Part shown: one piece after another, positions 1 to 9,305 of the stretch
Position numbering within the stretch: position 1 is the stretch's first letter
Layout of the letters: the number at the start of each line of letters is the position of its first letter
DNA from: CAZMXI01 sp964570205
GTDB taxonomy: Bacteria > Planctomycetota > Phycisphaerae > Tepidisphaerales > Tepidisphaeraceae
Assembly (NCBI GenBank): GCA_964570205.1
Contig: CAZMXI010000086.1
Span: 1-20,340 of the forward strand
DNA length: 20,340 bases
Direction of reading: 5' to 3'
Position numbers and translations under genes: made by a program
The notes under the pieces: generated by a model
The model's input: the letters and a program-made list of their open reading frames with translations, nothing else
What the model was told of the DNA's origin: nothing
Databases searched by the model: none

Positions 1-30
1 TTTCCGTTTGCAGGGACGTTCTTGGGCGCT

Positions 31-492
31 CTACGCTGGGTGGGCTTCGTCTCTCATGCGATCAACAGTCGCGTCCAGAAGTCGAATATAGCCATACACA
101 TCTACTGATGTGTGTACCGGCGTCCCTCGGATCCGATACAGCCAGCCCGCGCCATACGGATCGGTGTCGGTGAGTGTAATGTCGTTGTCCAGTTCGCGGT
201 TATGCTCGATGAACTCGCCATCGACGATGCTGAACAGGTCAGTCACCGCCTTGAATCCCTCAACGAAGCCGATGACCTGTCCGACCGAGGCCATCTCTCC
301 CGGTGGAAGTTGGAATTCAAACTCCACCAGTTCGCCCAGCATCCGGGTGGCAAACCGCGTGAACCCGACGCGCCAAAGGCCGGGTTCCTCCTCCAACAGC
401 CAGAAATGGGAGGGCGTATAGAGTCGGCCAACCGGCAGCCGGGTGGAAAACCGCGCCCGGCGGTACGGTATTTCCGTCAAGGGGTCCTGCAT
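31..492 (-). CDS. Glycine cleavage system H-like lipoyl carrier protein
   Basis: This 153-residue protein matches the GcvH family along its length. YTPSHFWL (25-32) corresponds to the family's YTxxHEWL, GFTRFATRMLGE (43-54) to the first lipoyl strand, and VEGFKAVTDLFS (77-88) to ESVKAASDLYS, which places the lipoylated lysine at K81. DPYGAGWLYRIR (111-122) is the usual C-terminal signature. GcvH proteins carry an aminomethyl group on lipoate between the P, T and L proteins of glycine cleavage; some relatives serve other pathways. No gcvT, gcvP or lipoate ligase is visible, so the true partner is unknown. The ATG at 492 is preferred; an in-frame TTG two codons upstream is possible and a stop lies just before it. 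No strong Shine-Dalgarno is seen. A 143-base gap separates it from the large membrane-protein gene upstream. Confidence 0.85.
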   Translation of the reverse strand: MQDPLTEIPYRRARFSTRLPVGRLYTPSHFWLLEEEPGLWRVGFTRFATRMLGELVEFEFQLPPGEMASVGQVIGFVEGFKAVTDLFSIVDGEFIEHNRELDNDITLTDTDPYGAGWLYRIRGTPVHTSVDVYGYIRLLDATVDRMRDEAHPA

Positions 493-533
493 CGACAATC
501 CACTTCACACAACCAACCCCCATCGCCTCGTCG

Positions 534-539
534 ATCATA
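534..539 (-). promoter_or_regulatory. Possible -10 element (TATGAT) for the H-like gene
   Basis: TATGAT lies on the minus strand about 42 bases before the H-like start codon, within the 143-base gap. No convincing -35 hexamer is seen. The same hexamer sits at nearly the same distance upstream of the prepilin-like gene. This is a weak prediction. Confidence 0.2.
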
Positions 540-641
540 ATCATCGATTTCGCGGAAACCAGTACCCGGACCAGGGCCGGTTCAGCCCCACACCGTGGCG
601 GAACGCGGGCGTGCTGCATCCGAGTTGAGTCGGCGTGCTGA

Positions 642-3600
642 TCATCTCGGCGGGGCCGGTTTCTCGGCGGCTTTGTTGATTGCCTCGAAATAGAGTCGGA
701 GGGATTCGGTATAGGCGGATGCGTCCGAGTCACGCATGGGGGCGGCAATCGATGGCACAGTCCGTTCCTTGAGCGCCGTCCATCGCCGCAGAGACAACTC
801 GGAGTCCTCGGCGGCGGCCATCCGCGGGTCAATCCCTGACTGAGGGGCACGATTGCTGAGGATGGATCGAAAACCCGGCGTCGTGGCCAACCGGTTTCGC
901 GCGGCTTTCTGCACTTGATTCTGCCAGGCACGGGTCAATGCGAGACGAATGGCATCCTGGTGCGTCTGCACCCGGGACATGTCTGCCGGCCGATCAGCCA
1001 GCACCTGCGCCGCGGCATCCGCATACCATCGGGCAGCCACGAGCGGATCGCGTTGAATGATCTGCGCTTGCGCTTCGCGCAGTGTTTGCTGCGCATGTTC
1101 AATGGCCGAACGGAGTTGTTCGGCCGCCTTGTCCACCTCGGCGCGATCGGCCGTGCGCATGGCCTGCGCCATCGACTTCATCGCAGGTTCAAGAAGATCG
1201 GACATCGCCTGCGCCGCTGCAAGCGTCTCGGGTTCGAACCGTCGCAGTTGCGCGGCCATAGCGTCGGCGTGCGTCGGAGACATCGCATCCATCAGAGCGT
1301 TCAACTGCGATCTGGCCTCCAATCGCGCATTCTGTGCCTGGTCCCGGGCGCGTACCGCGGCCGCACGAAGCGCCGGCGGCGCGTTCGCAACCGTGCGGTC
1401 GGCCTGATCAGCGCGGAGGGTCGCCTGGCGATAGGCATCGGCTGTTTCGAGCAATGCCGCAATCTGCCCGGGCATGCGTGAAAGAACTTCCTGCACTTCG
1501 TGAATGGTCGCAGTGGCCATCGCCCTGGAGTCGCCTTGCGCCGAGGCCATGGCCGTTTCATTGCCCGGTCCGATCCGCCCGATCTGCTCCGCCACCTCGC
1601 CCTGCTCGACAGCAATCGCCAGCGGATCCTGCATCACCACATCGCCGGTTTCCCGGATGACGCGGTCCTGCACGGCCGATACACGATCGACATCCTGTGC
1701 CGCATCCATCGCCTGACTCACGCTCTCCATGGCGTCCCTGGCGTAGATATCGATGCCCGGCATGCGGTTGGAGAGCTTCTCGTCGATTCGGGCCGCCGCG
1801 CCGTAGTTGCGCCGCGTCATCTCCGCGCTCGCCTGCATGGCCAGGTCCTCGGCGTCGATGTCCGCCAGATCGCCTACCCCGGCCAGCAGGTAGTCCGGCT
1901 GACCCGCCCATTGACGCAGGTGGTCGCGAGCGGCATTCGCTTCCGCCCGGAGAAACGCGGCGTGGTCGTCACTGACGGGCACTTCGCTGCGGCGCAGAAA
2001 ATGCTGCTCGCGCTGAATCGCCCCAATCGCCGCGGGCAGGTCCCCGGCCGCCTGTTCCCAGCCGGCTCCCGGGTCTGTCTCCGTCGCCATCATCGCCTGT
2101 CGCATGAGGCGGGTGACAGCTCGCGATGCAAGTTGAAGATCGCGCCCATACGGCGGGTAGCCGTCGGGCCGAAGCGCCTCCACCGCAGCCGCCGCGGCCA
2201 GCCGTTCCGCCAGCGCCGGTGGACGAGGTTCATTTCGCCGCATGCTCTCGGCCCAGCGGGCGGCCACCGGCTCGAAATCAACAGGACGAGACGCACGCAC
2301 GCATTGCATCGCCGCCTCGACCCGGCGCTGGAGCTGGCCATCCAAATCACTCGATCCGCCTTGCAGGCTGAGCTGCCGCAACGCCACCGCGAGTTCCTTC
2401 TGCGCCCGGGCGATAACCTCATTCAACTGCTCCCGCATCGCGCGATCGGTCGACTGAGCGGCAGCGATCTTCAGATTCGATCGATCCACAAGGATCGCTC
2501 CGGCCTGCTGACCCTCACACAATACGCGGATCGTTTCCCCCAATGCCCGCGCCGACTCTATCGCTTCCTTCAGCCCTTCCGCCAGGAGGTTCTCCTCGGC
2601 GTCGCTCGTATCCATCAGCACCAGCCGCTCGCCCGTGGCCGCGAGCGTCCTGGCCCGGTCCACGCAATTGGCCAAAGCGACTGTCGCCTCGGGCGACGGG
2701 CTGTGTGAGCAGACCCGCAGCAGCGACTGGTTCATGAGAAGCGCATCCTCCACCGCATTGGCGAGGCTGCGGCTGACGTTGAGGCGGTACGTCACGTAGT
2801 CGTGCGGAGTGGCGTGGCCGGCGCGGCTTCGCCTCAATGACTCCGCCGCACGCTCCAGCTCCTGTTGAGAAGCTCTGGCCAGGACCATGGCGCGATTCAG
2901 TTCGGCAATGCGTTCGTGCGTGCTGGCGTCGATGGACTGGGGCGACACCAGGATGAATCTGGGGAGGGAAGCGGCTCTGCGACCAGCGCCATCTTGAGCA
3001 CCCAGGCTGACCGAAATGACGTCGCCGACCTTCACATCCAGTGGCGCCAGATCGAGAGAGAACTGACCCTCCTGGCGCCGCGTGTCTCCCTGCCGCGAGA
3101 TGGGCATCCGCCTGGCGACGGACGAGTTTACACGCACCGCCGCCCACAGGCCGGTCACGCCGTAGTCGTCCAAAGCCTGATAGTGCAGCATCACCTGATC
3201 GCGACGATGCAGCCGCAGATCCTCTGCGGGCTGGACGAGGCGCACCAGAGGCTCGCGATCGGGCTCGGCCCGGACCGTCACGGCGGAATTCAGCCTCGTT
3301 CTCAGTCCGCCATCGCTGATCATCTCCACATCGAAGATCTGGCCGGCCGTGATGATGATCTGCGCCTCGCGCACGTTCGACTCGGCGGTTGCCCCCATCG
3401 ACACGGTTTCCGGGCCGCAGATCAGCCTGGCCGACGCCAGCGGCTCCGACGCCACCGCCGCAATCGAGACCTTCGTGCCGACGAGCGCTTCGATGATGCC
3501 GTCATTGTTGGTTACGGTCAGTGCCGGCCTGACGGTGTAGGCGGGATACTCATATCGAACACGATAGCTCGCCAAGACCGGGGGACGGTGCACCTTCACC

Positions 3601-4418
3601 TGACGAGTCTGGGTCATCGCGTCACCAGCCTGCAGGTAAAACCTCACATCGCGCTGAACCGCCGGAAGGGTGAAGGCGTATTCGCTGGCGGACAACGGCT
3701 GCATTGGCATGCGGGACCAGGTCTTGCCGTCATGGCTCGTCAGGATGTCCACGCCGCCACCCGCCAGGCGCTCGACGTGGGCGCGGACAGTCAGTGGTTG
3801 GCCGACGCGCAGGGAGGCGGTCTGCGGCTCGACGACCACGATGCGCGTTGTTGTCACAGGCGGCAGGGGGCGAGACGGCCGCACCAGACGCTCCAGCAGC
3901 ATCGGCATACCCACGGCGGGCCAGAGATTCATCACGCCAACCAGCGCCAGCAGCGACAGTCCCGCAACCCACGGCAACGCAAGTCGGGCCCATCGAGCAT
4001 CGCAATGTGGCGGGTGGTCCACGGCGATCCGGCTGGTCTCTTCGACAAGATGCGAGAGCATCTGCTCGGATCCACGATGACGTTGAGGTTCGGCGGCCTG
4101 AGAGATGACCGTCCTCAATCGCTCGGAAAACACCGGGTTGCACCTCTCCAGCTCGGCGGCCGCTTCGAGCCGGTCGATCGGGCGAAGCGCCCGCCACAGC
4201 GGGCGAATGAGCAGCATCACCACCACTGCTGCACCGGACCACAAGGTCGCCATGCGCACCGGCGACGGCATCGCCAGCATTCGATCCAGCATACACACGA
4301 GCAGCACGTACGCAGCGGCGAAACACAGTGCCAGGCCGCCGGCGCGCAGCAGCCCCAGCCATCGCCGCCGCATGGCGAAAGCCCGGACATGCTGCTGAAT
4401 CACGACGGGCAGTTCCAC
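642..4418 (-). CDS. Large DUF4175-like membrane protein, last gene of the DUF58/VWA operon
   Basis: The protein has 1258 residues. The N-terminus carries three hydrophobic segments, at about 21-45, 56-76 and 148-168. A region of roughly 300 residues follows that looks like beta-sandwich domains (for example VRLVQPAEDLRLHRRD and the stretch ending in PRFILVSPQ). The remainder, from about residue 490, is almost wholly helical, rich in Ala, Gln, Arg and Glu, and likely coiled-coil. This layout resembles the large DUF4175-type proteins found beside DUF58/BatA genes; the family name is by resemblance only and no enzymatic motif is seen. It starts at GTG 4418, preceded by GAGGAA seven bases upstream and 16 bases after the stop of the VWA gene. 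I infer a periplasmic scaffold anchored in the inner membrane. Confidence 0.8.
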   Translation of the reverse strand: MELPVVIQQHVRAFAMRRRWLGLLRAGGLALCFAAAYVLLVCMLDRMLAMPSPVRMATLWSGAAVVVMLLIRPLWRALRPIDRLEAAAELERCNPVFSERLRTVISQAAEPQRHRGSEQMLSHLVEETSRIAVDHPPHCDARWARLALPWVAGLSLLALVGVMNLWPAVGMPMLLERLVRPSRPLPPVTTTRIVVVEPQTASLRVGQPLTVRAHVERLAGGGVDILTSHDGKTWSRMPMQPLSASEYAFTLPAVQRDVRFYLQAGDAMTQTRQVKVHRPPVLASYRVRYEYPAYTVRPALTVTNNDGIIEALVGTKVSIAAVASEPLASARLICGPETVSMGATAESNVREAQIIITAGQIFDVEMISDGGLRTRLNSAVTVRAEPDREPLVRLVQPAEDLRLHRRDQVMLHYQALDDYGVTGLWAAVRVNSSVARRMPISRQGDTRRQEGQFSLDLAPLDVKVGDVISVSLGAQDGAGRRAASLPRFILVSPQSIDASTHERIAELNRAMVLARASQQELERAAESLRRSRAGHATPHDYVTYRLNVSRSLANAVEDALLMNQSLLRVCSHSPSPEATVALANCVDRARTLAATGERLVLMDTSDAEENLLAEGLKEAIESARALGETIRVLCEGQQAGAILVDRSNLKIAAAQSTDRAMREQLNEVIARAQKELAVALRQLSLQGGSSDLDGQLQRRVEAAMQCVRASRPVDFEPVAARWAESMRRNEPRPPALAERLAAAAAVEALRPDGYPPYGRDLQLASRAVTRLMRQAMMATETDPGAGWEQAAGDLPAAIGAIQREQHFLRRSEVPVSDDHAAFLRAEANAARDHLRQWAGQPDYLLAGVGDLADIDAEDLAMQASAEMTRRNYGAAARIDEKLSNRMPGIDIYARDAMESVSQAMDAAQDVDRVSAVQDRVIRETGDVVMQDPLAIAVEQGEVAEQIGRIGPGNETAMASAQGDSRAMATATIHEVQEVLSRMPGQIAALLETADAYRQATLRADQADRTVANAPPALRAAAVRARDQAQNARLEARSQLNALMDAMSPTHADAMAAQLRRFEPETLAAAQAMSDLLEPAMKSMAQAMRTADRAEVDKAAEQLRSAIEHAQQTLREAQAQIIQRDPLVAARWYADAAAQVLADRPADMSRVQTHQDAIRLALTRAWQNQVQKAARNRLATTPGFRSILSNRAPQSGIDPRMAAAEDSELSLRRWTALKERTVPSIAAPMRDSDASAYTESLRLYFEAINKAAEKPAPPR

Positions 4419-4434
4419 GGTTCAGTTCCTCGCT

Positions 4435-7116
4435 TCAGGCCAGACCGAGCCTCTTGCGCACGGCCCATTCCGCGGCCAGGCAGCTCAGCACGAAGCCGAA
4501 CAAATACGGGCTGTCCCAGAGCGTCCACTCGCTCGTATGGGGCTGCCGCCGCCGGACTTCCTCCAGGAGCTTCGGCAGGTCGCGAGCCTGTTCAATCCCC
4601 AGGCACTTGCCGCCCGACGCCTCGGCCAGACGTTGAAGAAAGTCACGGTCGCCCTGCACATTCGCCATTTCCGTCTCGACGCTCGGGCGAATCCTCAACG
4701 CCAGGGACAACGCCGCGCCAATGCCGCTTTCATCCACAAGTCGCAGTTCATATTCACCTTCGGGAAGATCCGCAATCATGGCCTCATAGCGGCCGCTGCG
4801 ATCATCGGTGGCTTCCAGCGACACCTCGCGATATCCTTCGCCGTCGCGCATGATCCAGACCCCCATCCGACGCGGCAGGGCCGGCCCGAGCATGCGGGCG
4901 CGAATCCGGACCGGCTGGCCCGGCGAGGCGCCCAGCGGGCTGGCGTCAAGCGACGCCTGGCCATCGGTCGCCGCATAGGGCTCATCCACGGCATGGCGAA
5001 CCAGTTGCAGCCAGAAACGCTCTTGTTCGCGTTCTCCCATGCCCTTTCGCCATCTCCATGTCTCATGCATGCCGAGAAAGAATGCCCTGCCGGCGCCGAC
5101 CCGCATCTCCGTCAGCAGTGCCGCCTGCGGCGCCTGCCTCTCGGTCAGGATGACCCTGGCCCCGGGTCTCAATTCCGGCGCCCAAAGATAGCGATAGAAC
5201 CCGGGAAGCTCATCCCATCGCCGGCGGCTGACGTCCGGGTCATCATCCAGCCGAAGCAATGGCATGGTTTCGGCGTTGCTGGCGGGGGCAAGGTGATACT
5301 GAGGACTCTGCCCCGGCCAGGTGCGCCAGACGGGCCGGACCGTTTTGGGATCGTATGGCAACCAGTCGCCCATCGCGTACCCATAGGGCGATTCCTGTGA
5401 GAAGGCGGCGCCGGGCACCATCAGCACGCTGGCGCCGCGTTCGCGCATCAGGTCATCCAAGGCAATCCAGTGCTGCATCGGCAGAGCACTGCGGGGCACA
5501 TCGTGCAGGATGACAAGGTCCTGCTCGAGAAGCGACTGATGGCTGATCGGAGACGGCCCATCTCCGGCCGCAACCAGGGCCTCGCGCAGCTCGACCCAAC
5601 TGGTGCGCATCAGGAGATCCCGCACGTAGCGGTAATCCCAGTTCGGCGATGTCGCCAGCAGGGTGACTTTAAGTCTGTGACTCAGCACCTTAACCCATCG
5701 CTCGACCTGGTTGTTGACGATGGTTGCCTCGCCCTGGCCCACGGGCAAGGTGATGGTCATTTTCTGCGCCCCGGGCGAAGCAACCCGAGCCCGCAATTCA
5801 ATCGGTGCAGCGTGCTGGTCCTGAATCGGAAGCGACCTGGCATCCGCCGGCCTCCCGCCAACCCAGAGTTGAGCATGGCCGCTCACCGAGCCGAGGTCAA
5901 TGCCGCGGCTGCCCGTGTAGATTCTGGCCGCCAGCACCTCGTTAACGAACGCCGACTCGGGAAGGTCCACCCGTTCGAATCCCAGATCGCGCACCAGCGG
6001 CGATCCCGCATAGACGGCAAACACGGGCACACCCCACGGAACCGCCCCCACTGGTTGCCCGGATCCGGCATTGACCTGACGCCCGTCGGACAGCAACACG
6101 ATGGCCTGAACGTTGCCGTGGCCGACCTGCTGCAGGGCCTGCGCGATCCCTCCGGTCAGGTCGCTGCCTGGCAGAAACGCCCCCGGCGTCCGCTGCAGGG
6201 CCAGCGGCCAAGTGCGATTGCCTACCCCGTACGCCAGCACCGGGGTGCCCTTTTCAAGCCGTGACAACACGCCGGCCCGTCGGTCAGTCAGGATCCGCCA
6301 GCCCAGCTCGGCCCGTGACAAACGAGATAGTTCGTCGCAGGCCCGCCTGACGTCCGGATGGCTCGCGTACAGGGCGGCATCGACGGCATCCTGCGATTCC
6401 TGAATGCCGCCGCGCCGATCGCCTGATTCTCCGCGAACAGCGGCCACGCGACCTTGTATGCCACGTATCCATTCCGCTCGCTCCGGGGCACGCGGCTCGG
6501 CGCACAACCGCCCGAGTGCGTCGCGGACCTCCCGCCCCGCTCCGCCCCGCTCCGCCATATCGCGCGCCTGCTTCGCCGTCGCCAGGAACTCGGCGATGGC
6601 GCCGCGCAGCCGGTCCTGCGGTTCCTTCACGGCGCGGCCCGACAGCCTCGCAAAATCCAGCTCTCTTTGCGCCCTGGCAATGTCATCGGCCAGCGACTCC
6701 AGGCGATCCATGGCCGCGGAGACCTCAGCCACCGTGCGTGAGCGCGCCCCTTCCGGCAGCAGGCCAAGCTGGTCGGCAATCGCAACGAGCTGCCCGACGA
6801 CCGCCCGCTCGCCGGCGCCCCGGCCGACAAGCGTTCGATCCGTCACGCCCATGCTCGCCGAACAATCGACCAGCACCAGGACCGCCCCCTGCTCTTCGAC
6901 GGTGCGGCTGCGGACAATCACCGGCCTCAGTATCGACATCGCAAGTGTGGCCAGAGCCAGCGCCCGCATGCACGGCAGTGCCCATCGCCACCGCCCTACC
7001 GCGCGCCCAATCTGTGGCGGATACAGAAAAGAAATGCCCGCCGCCGCCAGCGCCGTTGCCATCAGCGCCACCGGCCAGAGCTCAGCGCCTTGCCAGCTCA
7101 CCACGGCGAGCATCAT
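4435..7116 (-). CDS. VWA-domain membrane protein with GATase1-like region
   Basis: This 893-residue protein has membrane segments at about 12-32, 46-66 and close to the C-terminus (SPYLFGFVLSCLAAEW). DCSAS at 84-88 is the MIDAS motif of a von Willebrand factor A domain. The later metal-site motifs, SDLTGG (about 318-323) and LLSDGR (about 340-345), lie some 255 residues away, against roughly 100 in a normal VWA domain. The intervening stretch is helical and charged, so an insertion splits the domain. The central part resembles the GATase1-like/DUF1355 region common in planctomycete BatA neighbours; no catalytic cysteine triad is evident. The start is ATG 7116, which shares one base with the upstream stop (TGATG) and follows GGGAGAGGG. 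It is the fourth gene of the operon and probably binds other VWA or DUF58 partners at the membrane. Confidence 0.88.
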   Translation of the reverse strand: MMLAVVSWQGAELWPVALMATALAAAGISFLYPPQIGRAVGRWRWALPCMRALALATLAMSILRPVIVRSRTVEEQGAVLVLVDCSASMGVTDRTLVGRGAGERAVVGQLVAIADQLGLLPEGARSRTVAEVSAAMDRLESLADDIARAQRELDFARLSGRAVKEPQDRLRGAIAEFLATAKQARDMAERGGAGREVRDALGRLCAEPRAPERAEWIRGIQGRVAAVRGESGDRRGGIQESQDAVDAALYASHPDVRRACDELSRLSRAELGWRILTDRRAGVLSRLEKGTPVLAYGVGNRTWPLALQRTPGAFLPGSDLTGGIAQALQQVGHGNVQAIVLLSDGRQVNAGSGQPVGAVPWGVPVFAVYAGSPLVRDLGFERVDLPESAFVNEVLAARIYTGSRGIDLGSVSGHAQLWVGGRPADARSLPIQDQHAAPIELRARVASPGAQKMTITLPVGQGEATIVNNQVERWVKVLSHRLKVTLLATSPNWDYRYVRDLLMRTSWVELREALVAAGDGPSPISHQSLLEQDLVILHDVPRSALPMQHWIALDDLMRERGASVLMVPGAAFSQESPYGYAMGDWLPYDPKTVRPVWRTWPGQSPQYHLAPASNAETMPLLRLDDDPDVSRRRWDELPGFYRYLWAPELRPGARVILTERQAPQAALLTEMRVGAGRAFFLGMHETWRWRKGMGEREQERFWLQLVRHAVDEPYAATDGQASLDASPLGASPGQPVRIRARMLGPALPRRMGVWIMRDGEGYREVSLEATDDRSGRYEAMIADLPEGEYELRLVDESGIGAALSLALRIRPSVETEMANVQGDRDFLQRLAEASGGKCLGIEQARDLPKLLEEVRRRQPHTSEWTLWDSPYLFGFVLSCLAAEWAVRKRLGLA

Positions 7117-9299
7117 CAATCCCTCTCCCGCGACCACAGCCGCGCCAGCCACAACTCGCATACGCCCAGGGCCACCGCGACCAACACCAGCGGGAGCCAC
7201 AGTTCCCGGCCACCGCGGTCCGTGGCCAGCGAGCGAGCAAACGCCTCCTTGTTCGGCTCCAGTCTTTCAAAACTCAGCGCCTGCTCATAATGGCGCCACT
7301 GCTCCGGCGACAGGGGCGTCGGATCGGCTTCCTGTTTGGGCGGCCTCACCACGAAATGAAGAACGCGCGGTTGCGATGACGAAGCCTTCAGTTTCGCCGC
7401 CAGACGATAGATGCCCGGATGCTGCGTGTCAGCATGCCGAATCTGTGTGCCGCCTGCCGTCGGACCGAACTTCGGTTTGACGATCTGTTCATGCCGGCGG
7501 ATTTCCGCCTCCTCCAGCGGTTCATCGAACGTCACGAGAATCGGCTCTCCCGGTTCAAGGTTCCGTGGCAGCAGCGCACTGGCGCCGGCGTACCGTACCA
7601 TCGACTGCACAAAGGGCAGATAGAAACCCGTCAGGGGTAGCGTGCTCCAGTCGGCATCCAGCGGCGTTGTCACCAACAGGACCGAGCCCCGCCTGCCCCG
7701 GCCGCGCGGGCCTTCGATCACAAAACGCGCTCCGTTGCGATAGCTGCCCACCTCCACGGCGTCCGCCGAGCGAGTCTCGGCCGGAAAATACCGCCCGACA
7801 ATCGCCTCCGGCGGCGGCTCGCCCCGCTGAAACCGGAAGACCGGATGATCCGGATTGAGTCCCAGCAGTGTTGTCGCCTGCGCTCCATCTGCCGATGTGG
7901 CCATGCCCAGGCGAGCGGGCATGACGCCCTGCCCATCCTTGAACAGCAGATCGTTGTAGCTGTCAATGCGCGTCATGCCGCCGGGCGCGATGATCAGGCC
8001 CCCTCCCTCGTAGACTCTCTGTTCGAGCGCTCTTGCCTGTTCGGGCGCCACCCTCGGCACATTCGCCAGAATGATCACCTGGTACTGGTTGAGATCGATG
8101 CCCGCCCATTCCTCGGCCGTGGCCACGGTTACCTTTGCCGGATCGCCGGGCCGCTGTTGAACGCTCTGGTGGGGGCTGAGCGCCAACTTGAGATAGAACG
8201 ACTCCCGCCTGGGAATCAGCGTCGCTTCGTCGCCGCTGACGATCAACACGTTCACCGGGTCGATCACGTCAATGGCCGTGTCAAACCGATGCTCCCGCAG
8301 GCCCGTTGTCCGGATCTGCGCCGTGAGCACGTGCGATCCGGTTTCGTCAAACACCACCGGCAGGCGAACCGTCGCGCTGCTCTTCGCGGCAATGCTCACC
8401 GGCATGCCGCGAAGACGCCGCCCGGTTGCTCCCGCACGCCGCGGCGCATCGCCGGCTGTCAGGACCGACAGGCTCAAGTCCAGCCCCACGCGCGGCGCGG
8501 AGCTGTAGTTCCGGAGCCGAACCTCCACCTCCGCCCGTTGACTGCGTATGGCCAGCGAGTCCGCCAGTTCCACGGATTCGATGACAACGCTGTCGGATTC
8601 CTCGCCGCCCACGGGCACGACGTAGAAACGCGTCGGGGTGCTCACACGCCTCAGCCACTCCGTCAGACTTGGGTTTGCGTCGGAGCCCATCCAGCTCGCG
8701 GCCTGGCGGTCACACACAAGATACAGCTCACGGTTCGCGCGCGTCGGCCGGTCGAGGATTGTCCTGGCGACCGCCATGCCGGCCGCGATATCCGCCAAAC
8801 CGCTGCTCACCTGCAACTCACCTACCTCTCGAGCCACCGTCTGGAGGTTGCTCGTCGGTTCTTCCCGCATCGGAGACACCTGCTCTCCAAGCAGCACGAT
8901 GGAAACCTCATCGCCCTTGCGGAGCTGCGACAGCACCTGCAACACCGCCTGTTTGGCCTTGTCAAAGCGGCTCAGTCCCGCTTCCTCCACCGCCATGCTC
9001 GCTGAGCAGTCCAGAAGCACCACGGCGGTAATCCTGCCCTCCGTGGCCACGCCGCCCCACTTGCCCCGTGCCACGGGCCTCGCCAGCGCCATGGCGATCA
9101 ACGACACCAGGAGCATTCGCACGCCCAGCAGCGCCCACTGCTTGAGCCGCGTCGAATTCACCACTTGCGGCTGAGCCCCCTCCAGGAACATCATCGCGCC
9201 CCAGTCCACTTCCCGATAACGCGCCCTGGCCAGCAGATGCAGCACCAGCGGCACCGCCGCGCCCCCCAGTCCCGCGAGCATGATCCAGTTCTGGAACAT
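7116..9299 (-). CDS. BatA-domain / VWA membrane protein
   Basis: The protein has 727 residues. Residues 1-78 are a BatA-type N-terminal double-transmembrane domain: FQNWIMLAGLGGAAVP, then VDWGAMMFLE, then a second membrane helix ending in ALARPVA. A VWA domain follows, with MIDAS motif DCSAS at 97-101 and the late aspartate in LVCDRQA near 197. The expected MIDAS threonine is not obvious in SSGLADIA, so metal binding may be weakened. The middle has a GATase1-like stretch (EGGGLIIAPGG). A last helix near the C-terminus (LPLVLVAVALGVCELWLA) precedes a charged tail. ATG 9299 is six bases after the DUF58 stop and follows GGGAG. BatA proteins commonly work with DUF58 and MoxR proteins on envelope functions; the exact role here is inferred. 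Confidence 0.9.
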   Translation of the reverse strand: MFQNWIMLAGLGGAAVPLVLHLLARARYREVDWGAMMFLEGAQPQVVNSTRLKQWALLGVRMLLVSLIAMALARPVARGKWGGVATEGRITAVVLLDCSASMAVEEAGLSRFDKAKQAVLQVLSQLRKGDEVSIVLLGEQVSPMREEPTSNLQTVAREVGELQVSSGLADIAAGMAVARTILDRPTRANRELYLVCDRQAASWMGSDANPSLTEWLRRVSTPTRFYVVPVGGEESDSVVIESVELADSLAIRSQRAEVEVRLRNYSSAPRVGLDLSLSVLTAGDAPRRAGATGRRLRGMPVSIAAKSSATVRLPVVFDETGSHVLTAQIRTTGLREHRFDTAIDVIDPVNVLIVSGDEATLIPRRESFYLKLALSPHQSVQQRPGDPAKVTVATAEEWAGIDLNQYQVIILANVPRVAPEQARALEQRVYEGGGLIIAPGGMTRIDSYNDLLFKDGQGVMPARLGMATSADGAQATTLLGLNPDHPVFRFQRGEPPPEAIVGRYFPAETRSADAVEVGSYRNGARFVIEGPRGRGRRGSVLLVTTPLDADWSTLPLTGFYLPFVQSMVRYAGASALLPRNLEPGEPILVTFDEPLEEAEIRRHEQIVKPKFGPTAGGTQIRHADTQHPGIYRLAAKLKASSSQPRVLHFVVRPPKQEADPTPLSPEQWRHYEQALSFERLEPNKEAFARSLATDRGGRELWLPLVLVAVALGVCELWLARLWSRERD

Positions 9300-9305
9300 C
9301 GCCGG

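Noticed and set aside
493..641. Glycine riboswitch ahead of the GcvH-like gene
   Set aside because: I looked for tandem glycine-aptamer cores and saw none in the 143-base gap, which is too short for a tandem riboswitch.
2865..4853. Long open frame on the plus strand antisense to the DUF4175-like gene
   Set aside because: High GC content opens antisense frames; it is rich in His, Arg and Gln with no domain character and spans a minus-strand gene junction.
6532..6551. Tandem 10-base repeat of CCGCCCCGCT inside the second VWA gene
   Set aside because: Only two copies; explained by the codons for a Glu-Arg-Gly-Gly stretch.
7117..7200. Longer start for the second VWA protein
   Set aside because: It would overlap the BatA gene by over 80 bases; ATG 7116 has a strong ribosome site and TGATG coupling.
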